Source: Paragorgia papillata (taxonomy: Eukaryota > Cnidaria > Anthozoa > Scleralcyonacea > Coralliidae). From it: DNA of 64,000 bases. Both the position numbers and the translations under genes were made by a program. The notes beneath the pieces are model-generated. The model did not search any database and was not told the DNA's origin. It worked only from the letters and a program-made list of their open reading frames with translations. The stretch is taken from positions 248,001-312,000 of the forward strand of contig JAWNZC010000338.1 of the NCBI GenBank assembly GCA_035771165.1. Direction: 5' to 3'. Shown here piece by piece: positions 57,183-64,000 of this stretch (positions within the stretch are counted from its first letter, which is position 1; every line of letters starts with the position of its first letter).

Positions 57183-60100
57183 CAAAAAACTTTCTCGACT
57201 TACCGACCGGAGTAGTGTTTATACAAAACGCAAAACATCTGGCCAGATGAAATGTCACGACTCACGAAAGGTGCACAACGGCTTGGAGAAACAATCCGAA
57301 ACGAGATATAATTTAATATGAATGCCAAACTCTCAAAGATCAATATTTTGCTGGCTTTGTAGCGCTGGCGACATGTGTTATTGATGGGAGAATATTCGTT
57401 TTAAGCATTCGAATCGCGAGGCTTTTAACTGGACGTATTCACTTAAGTATAACGGCAGCTTTCACGTGTGGTATTCAACAACGTACAGGTGAAACACATA
57501 CGTATTTTATTGTTTATATTGAGAGTTTGAAACAGTCTTCCATTTCATTATCCACTGTGAGGTTTACTGTGCTGCGTTGTTTTGACCAGTTCTCATGCGG
57601 ACAAAATTATGGTCAGTCATCCACGAACATGATAAGTGATAAATATATTTGATATAAAATGCCAATTTTCAAGTTCATTTTAAAAAGGTTAGTCGATATC
57701 CGTACCTATTATATTTTAAACAATTGTCGAGGGACTATAATTTAATACGACGTGTTATTATTAATAGTCCGAAAAGCGGCGGGTATTAGGTTGTTGCGTT
57801 TAAAACGATCAAAACTAAAAGATAAGTTAACTTGGACGGGGGTTTCTTTGTCGGACAAGAAGTTTGTGACAGCAAAGAAGCAGAAAAATCGATAAGAAGA
57901 CTCGCCCGCTTTCTTAAACAACACAGCGCATTTAGAAATGCAGACTGCAGGCTATGCAGACAGATGACAACAAAGGTTCAACATTTCACCTTTGCCTTAT
58001 TAAATGTGTCTAGTGTCTTGCTATAGCATTAATTATAGAATGGTTTCAAATATTTTACTATTTTAGTACTGTTTATTTTTGTTTATTTGTCGTTGATTAA
58101 TACTAGCTATTGTTCGATATTTTAATATACTTTGCCGAATGGAGGAGCGGCAACAGTTTTCGTAGTGGCGTATTCATATTTCATGATCAAGCGACGAAAG
58201 ATCAAATTTGCGGAGTAACTGGAGTTTATATAAGTAGAAAAATGATAATAAGATATCGATTAATCGACTATATGTATAATTATAAAACGAATGGGAACAT
58301 CAAAAACTTTCTTCATTGTAAACTTAAATAAACAGCGATTTATTTTTAACTAAAAACAATAGCTGTCAAAACAACTTGTTTCAATTTTAAAATCGTATCA
58401 CCGGTTTAACCATTCTTTCAAAATTTAATACCAGAAAACAAAACAAGATACGTATACATGCATTTCTTCGACGATTCCAGCGAGGTCACGCATTGATACG
58501 CAGGGGACACTCCCACAGTCGAAAATTTTGATAGACGACACGTGACCAGCCTGGACCAGGGTCTTTTCGCAGCGCTGGGCGGGGGCGGGGGAGCGGAGAT
58601 AAGACCCTGGGTACGAGGTTGCGCCTGCAGTTCCTGCAGTGGAGCTCTTTGGTTTTGAAAAACCCGTTCGCTGACGAACGGGATTTTAATTATTGATTAC
58701 GCCGAATGTGATTCGCTTATAGCGCCCATAATCTGTCAGTCAAGAAGGTTTAGTAAGTAAAATTAATAATTTCAATTCTAATTTTCAAACAAGGCTGAAA
58801 CGATTATCAAAGGAAATATCTAAACAGCATCTTGCAGTGCTTTTGCGATTTGATCAAATGAAAATGCTGAGTGTCAGCCTCCTCGACTCCCATACCATTC
58901 AACTAAGTTTTATATTTAAAACCTCCATGCAAGAGTTTGAAATATATCTTAATAATAGGAAGTTCCTGAATTTGATTTTGAAAGCGAACACCGTGAGACG
59001 CTTTGCTTTCATATGTCTCTGTCAGTCATAAAATTTCTGAAAATATTTGCGAGCGAACACCGTGGGACGCCGCAGACATTTCCGTTCAATGGTATACCTT
59101 TCACTCAACTGTTTTATTTTGGTAAACACTCGCTGTCATTACAGTTCTTTTCATGAATATTCGTTGCCATTGATAGAAACAGGGTTACTCTACCATTCAC
59201 ACCTAATTTTATACATTTCCAGTCCACAGTTTGAGAAATATTTGTGAGCAGACACCGTGGGACGCCGCAGACATTTCCGTTAAATAATCACTACTATTTA
59301 TATACCTTTCACAACTGTTTTATTTCGGTAAACACTCGCTGTCATTACTGTTTTTTTCATGAATATTCGTTTCCATTGATAGAAACAGGATTACTCTACC
59401 ATTCACACCTAATTTTATAAATTTCCAGTCCACAGTTTTAGAAATATTTGTCAGCAGACACCGTCGGACACTGCAGACATATTCTGTTAATATTAATTTA
59501 TCCCTTCCACAGATTTGCGACCAACTCTCAGTCTTTTACTCCCTTTGTTTTTATACGAAATTTTACTGAATTAAATGCCATGGATTTTGAAATATTACAA
59601 TTAATACAAACAGTTAATTTAATAGCTTCAGACATTGGCCGCTCGAGATCATATTTCACTTGGGGGTGTTTGACAAAACCAAAGAGCTCCACTGCAGGCG
59701 TTACTTCTAAGCCCTCTCCCCAGTCCCCTCATCCAGTAACGCCTGCTACGCAGGCTAAGGAGAGTAGGAGGCAGTTGCTGTTGATATGAACTGTTCTGAA
59801 GTCGATATTTTGAACATATTTTGAACAACTACCGACTTGTTTCTCAGTTCAGAAAGAGTCAGGAGATTTTGCCAAGTTTCTGAAGCAGAAAATCCACGCA
59901 ATGCACCAACTCCCTATTTCACTGTCATAGCGTTGAATTCTAGCGTTTTATGCATTCTTCTATAATGCTGGTGAAGCCCATTACGAGAGTAAGTAGCCTG
60001 GTTTTGACTACAACAAACAGGACAAGTTTTTCCGCTCCGCCAGGCTACAAGAAATTAGAAAATATCTATGTGGACATGAATTATTCAGATTATTAAACGT

Positions 60101-60715
60101 ACGCCATGTTGCTCTCTTGTATCCCGAGCAGATTGCACCCCCCCGGTTTGGCGCCATATTTGGCCACAAATCTGGCAGAGGCTTCCCCTCTCTCCTCTTT
60201 TCGCTCCCCTCGCCCGCGTTCCGAATTTCAGCGGTTTTGTTTATTGCCCATTACACTCTACCGCATTACTCTATGCTCTATATATTGAAGAGCTCAGAAA
60301 AGCTCAAGAAGCCTCTGCGGAGGAACGAGTTATGCATAGAATAACGTTCAAGACATTAAATACTGTTAACAGATAAAGTGTTTCAGCCGTTGCTATGACA
60401 AAAGTTACGTTTCAAAATGGCCGTAAATTTAGACTGAAAGCCAGCCGCCGGTCTCATCTCGTTCTCAGATGACGTTCTTAGACTTTCGCTTTGGTATTTC
60501 AGTGAGCTGAAACGGCAATCCGAGACTCAGAGGTGTATGGTTTAAGTTTTTAATATTTTTAATTACTCACGGTCACGCGTGACTTGCTTTGATTAACCAA
60601 TAGTAACGCTTTCAGAAATTTAGGCCAATCTAAAACCGAGTTCAGATATTGAACTCGCCAAAGTGAAATTTGAAGCTCGCGAGACCAGAGGCTCTCCCTC
60701 TCCCAAACACAAACT

Positions 60716-61019
60716 CAGGCCCCGTTCCCACTATACCGGATAGGCCTTCTGTTCACACACAAAACGCCTGTTCCGGCACAATTTCTGTGCCGGCACGCCG
60801 TTGCGCCGCTCCGATCTCAAAAGAGGTACATCTTGTATCGGATAGCTTTTTGTGCCGTTTCAGCTCCAGTGTGAACGGAGATCGAAATCGTTTCGGAAGT
60901 ATATTAATAGAATAGAGCGTGGCGATTGGTTGGATCACGGGGTTATATCGTATTCGGCACGAAACGGCACATAATTATGCCGTCTGTTCACACTATACCG
61001 GGGTGAACGGGGCCTCAGA
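60716..61019. mobile_element. Foldback MITE, GGCCCCGTTCxCACTATACCGG ends
   Basis: CAGGCCCCGTTCCCACTATA pairs with ACTATACCGGGGTGAACGGGGCCTCAG. Inner CGGCACA and TGTGCCG repeats are symmetric. Confidence 0.8.
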
Positions 61020-62639
61020 GCCGCTGGTACCCAGGGTATTTGTGTTTTGGATATTAGGTCAAAATTTACATTGTTTTCCCAAAATGTCTACCACTCACCT
61101 CTCGAAAGAAGACACAGTGTTAACATTAAGACCTATTTTGAACAACTGTAAAGTAGTTTGGTATATATAATTTAAGTCTCTGAGTGAACTATCATAATCG
61201 TCCATCAATACAAGCCAAATCCCATAAATTTGCCCGTGTTCGGAACATCATAACTTTCGCTACGATGCTCCATTTCCCTACAAAATCATACCGTTGGATA
61301 GCTCGTTTCCTCCTTGTGAAACATCAGTAAATAACAAAATGGTCAGCAGTATTTTAAACAAATTATGCTCAATTGAAATGGGGCTATTAATTGAGTTTGC
61401 GATAGTAATGCGGTCAGCGGCTTGCCATAAAAAAGCGCCAAACTTGAAGCTTTTCGCGGAGAATTACAGGCTCACAGAACACCGCTGCCAAATGCGCATG
61501 CATGAATTCTCTAGAATAAATATCAAGAGAAGCCGCAATCTCCGCGCGGCCGGGGCAATTTGGCTCTGGGGACGAGATTGGAGAAGCCGTGGCGACAACA
61601 ACCAGACAGCGAAGACTACGTAAGACTCGACTATTCATTTGTGTTTTAAAAAAAGGGTAAAGAAAATTACGAAGGGGTAAATTCAGAATATGTTACAATA
61701 TTGACAAAGAAGCCATGCACAAAATATCCACCTTATCTTTTCGGTAGTATACTTATAATTTTAACTTTTGTGTCGGACTCTCGGACCAGTCCAAATATTT
61801 CAGTGTTTTCCCGCTCTTTTTCTGAGGACGAGCTCGGACGTCGCGCATGCGCAAAACGTTTGGCAGCGGTGTTGGCTCACAGGTATGTCTGCAATTAACC
61901 ACTGCACTATTCAAGTTTGGAAAGAATTGGAAAAGTTATCTTCTCATTTTCCCCTTGTATATGTTCTTACGCAGAGGAATGGGGCTCCTTTACTGACGTT
62001 CATAGTGTACCGTACAAAACTTTACTGGCGGCATGCAGGGAGATAAAGAAGCCACTGCCACATATGTCATTCCTTGAACTCTCTCGTTTAAGTGCATATA
62101 ATTGATCTTCTTTTTGAAACTAAATCTGATGCATCCAGATCGTGACCGCATCTTCTTTTTCTAGTCGCCATATGTTAGATTCTAAAAGTGCCCATGCGTG
62201 TTGTCAAATAATGGTCCGCCCCTGACAACTGCTGAATGTCACTTTTTTCTGGTAATGAATGAAATATTTTATTACATCACACATGCGGGACAACATATAA
62301 ACAGCAGTTATTGTGTCTTCATCATAAAATGCCGTAACATATGACTTTAGAACTTTTGAATTTATTGCGACATTGTTTGTCTATCAGGAATACGTAGAAT
62401 TAATGGATATCTAATCATTAAAAGTAAATTATCCTCGTTATCGAAAAACTACAGTTTCTGTAATGAAAAATCATCTGTTACTAATAATCTCAGTGTTTGG
62501 TAAATTATGATATTTATTATCTCTCGTATAGTGTTAAAAGATTTTGCTGCAATTTCTCATTAAATTACTGTATTTGAATTATATTATTGCTGACGTCAGT
62601 ATAGTTTTCAAATGTCGTTAAAAGCCACATTGTATACAC
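61020..62639. other. Stretch without recognised gene
   Basis: Several short plus-strand frames (for example EEWGSFTDVHSVPYKTLLAA near 61970-62030) carry no family motif I know. GGCTCTGGGGACGAGATTGG at 61562 resembles the end of the element at 39886-40642. No UFC1 exon 4 was found. Confidence 0.4.
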
Positions 62640-63152
62640 AATTCAACGTATTAAGGACTTATTAACCGAGTGTGAGGTCTGTATACGGGAAAGTATTTGC
62701 CTGAGGTTTTCGTACAGACCAAGCAAACGAGGTTAATAAGGAATTTATTATATGGCTATTGGTTCATTTAAGTTTTGAGCGTTGTTTTTGTCTTCGGAGT
62801 TTGCTGTTTACCTTACCTGTTAACTTTTTCGTGTCGCTTCTTGGCCTTCTTGTTTACACCAGTTCGGCTTTTATTTGTCGTGTTTTTAGATAAACAGCTT
62901 TAAAGAAAACCAGCAGTAATGTTCCAACACATTTTATAGTTCAGAATATTTGAATAAAGATACCTAGTTCTCTTTTATTTGTATTCAAATCAACTCAGAA
63001 ATTTTCCCGCCAAAACTTACAGGGCCGAGAAAAAAGCGTATTGACCTGGACACAGACCGGAGGTCAATATCGTAAAATCCCGACCTCCCGGGAACCAATC
63101 AGCGTGCGTCGTTTTGCGTACGGACCGGAAATCAAACCCAGCCATATAATAA
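62640..63152. repeat. Dispersed GACCGAGC repeat, continuous copy
   Basis: A hairpin region (AAGGACTTATTAACCGAG against CGAGGTTAATAAGGAATT) is followed by a 410-bp body bounded by TTATTATATGGC and GCCATATAATAA. It is the uninterrupted counterpart of 33707-35912. Confidence 0.75.
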
Positions 63153-63633
63153 AAAGCTTTATTAAACTGTAAAAGTGATGTATAATTACAACTGATGTGC
63201 AATCTGAAAATTCTGGTTGAAACTACACTTTGTACGAGCATTTGTTTTTGTACCTAATTGGCGACTGTGAGGTACACAAATATGGCAGCCAAAAAACGAA
63301 TGCTCGTATATAGTGTACTTTCAACCAGAATCTTTAGATTGTACATCATATGATTCAAAACTCCGTAACTCAAGAAGGAATACTTGTATCGACTTAAAAT
63401 TTTCCAGGAAGACTCGTAATAACGATCTAAAAATATATATATAGCCAACTTTATAGGTTTAATAATAAACATTTTAGAATTTTGTGACTTCAGAGTGAAA
63501 ACCACCTATTTGATGTGACTGAAATGCGACTGCTGTTTCAAACGTCGAATATAGCTGGTCGCATCCCAACGAAGTCTGCTAGAGAAGAACAGAGAATTGA
63601 AAGTGGGGGGTTTTTAACGCTGTCATAATTTAT

Positions 63634-63803
63634 GAATTCAATAAGCCATTTGCACGATGACGTAAAATAGCGTTGGGTGACTACAACTACCAGAATGCTT
63701 TGCTAGCATTCTAGTGCTGATAAATGGAGCATACTGGCAAAGCATTCTGGTAGTTGTCACCCAACGCTATATTGCGTCATCGTGCAAATGGCTTATTGAA
63801 TTC
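63634..63803. mobile_element. Foldback MITE with 70-bp arms
   Basis: GAATTCAATAAGCCATTTGC and GCAAATGGCTTATTGAATTC bound it. The arms pair almost perfectly through CTACCAGAATGCTTTGC, leaving a 35-bp loop. Confidence 0.88.
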
Positions 63804-64000
63804 GACACAACAGAACGAACTTGTGTTGTACGATGTGACATAACCTGTTGAATTTAATACACCTGCCACATTTAGTTCAACGCATTGAATTTAAACATCA
63901 CACTTCTGCCACACTTAATTGCCGAATTGAATTCGACACGGCAGAAACGGACCGAAGAGTTCTTTTTTCGATTTCAAAACACCAAGAGAAGTTGAAAGAA

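Larger units (their letters stand above)
55904..58621. mobile_element. Level 3: CAACCTCGTACCC-end element with 9-bp target duplication
   Basis: 83-bp terminal repeats start CAACCTCGTACCCAGGGTCT and differ at about two positions. CGCCTGCAG is duplicated (55895-55903, 58622-58630) inside the left arm of the level-2 element. Long TIRs plus a 9-bp duplication suggest a Mutator-like element. No transposase recognised. Confidence 0.9.
55838..59757. mobile_element. Level 2: TAGCCTGCG-end element with 8-bp target duplication
   Basis: Perfect 66-bp terminal repeats, 55838-55903 and 59692-59757, starting TAGCCTGCGTAGCAGGCG. AGGAGAGT flanks both sides (55830-55837, 59758-59765). Its own right interior (59050-59470) holds three to four direct repeats of about 200 bp beginning near CACCGTGGGACGCCGCAGAC. 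Confidence 0.9.
55460..60345. mobile_element. Outermost element (level 1) of a four-level nest
   Basis: AACGTTATGCAT, GAGCTCTTCAATATATA, CATAGAGTAATGCGGTAGAG and AAGCCTCTGCCAGATTTGTG near 55470-55687 all recur inverted at 60165-60345, giving arms of about 200 bp. GAAATTCGGAACGCGGGCGA is also shared. Exact ends and target duplication are unclear. The interior flanks (55690-55837 and 59766-60100) are not recognised. Confidence 0.8.

Noticed and set aside
54633..64000. UFC1 exon 4 with the catalytic cysteine
   Set aside because: No stretch on the plus strand reads like the TYPTTAPEI or KICLTDHF blocks, so it is taken as outside the window.

Overview
This is a nuclear, intron-rich animal locus in a genome packed with transposable elements. 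It is AT-rich outside the repeats and contains no prokaryotic gene layout. Non-LTR, Penelope-like, hAT, Tc1/mariner and other DNA elements lie side by side. The ubiquitin-fold gene UFC1 and a glucuronokinase-type gene point to a non-vertebrate metazoan. An anthozoan cnidarian is my best guess, an inference from the repeat and gene style rather than from any marker.

Two host genes can be assembled exon by exon, and they are divergently transcribed from a 175-bp interval at 47894-48068. On the minus strand, 25 small exons between 47893 and 1872 join in frame into 565 codons, all with GT/AG borders and no stop. They encode an N-terminal sugar-1-phosphate nucleotidyltransferase fused to a C-terminal GHMP sugar kinase of glucuronokinase type. 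The last exon or exons, with the C-terminal kinase motif, lie beyond the window start. Exons are 17-107 bp and coding sequence is under 4% of the span; one exon is a 17-bp microexon carrying the kinase glycine/serine loop. On the plus strand, exons at 48069, 53762 and 54569 encode residues 1-85 of UFC1, the E2 enzyme of UFMylation. The catalytic-cysteine exon is not in the window.

The introns hold almost everything else. From left to right: a split LINE (1-1362); a Tc1/mariner transposase pseudogene with a 32-bp frame-breaking duplication (5181-6240); hammerhead-ribozyme motifs and a Penelope-like element with a GIY-YIG domain (7327-8750); two head-to-head MITEs forming a 1-kb palindrome (9215-10240); three LINE 3' ends in a row, each ending in an ATT tail (15380-17422); a 1.5-kb element with a perfect 9-bp target duplication (20549-22095); a foldback element filled with a 17-bp minisatellite (26794-28748); tRNA- and 5S-derived SINEs (29050-30545); a hAT transposon with an intact spliced 626-residue transposase (41978-45152); and a TCACCA-type repeat (45850-46625).

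Inside and downstream of UFC1 lie a 2.8-kb AGGATCC-rich minisatellite (50700-53512) and a four-level nest of transposons (55460-60345). Many small foldback elements share TTA target duplications and GGCCCTGTTTACA-like ends. The remaining stretches show nothing I can name.
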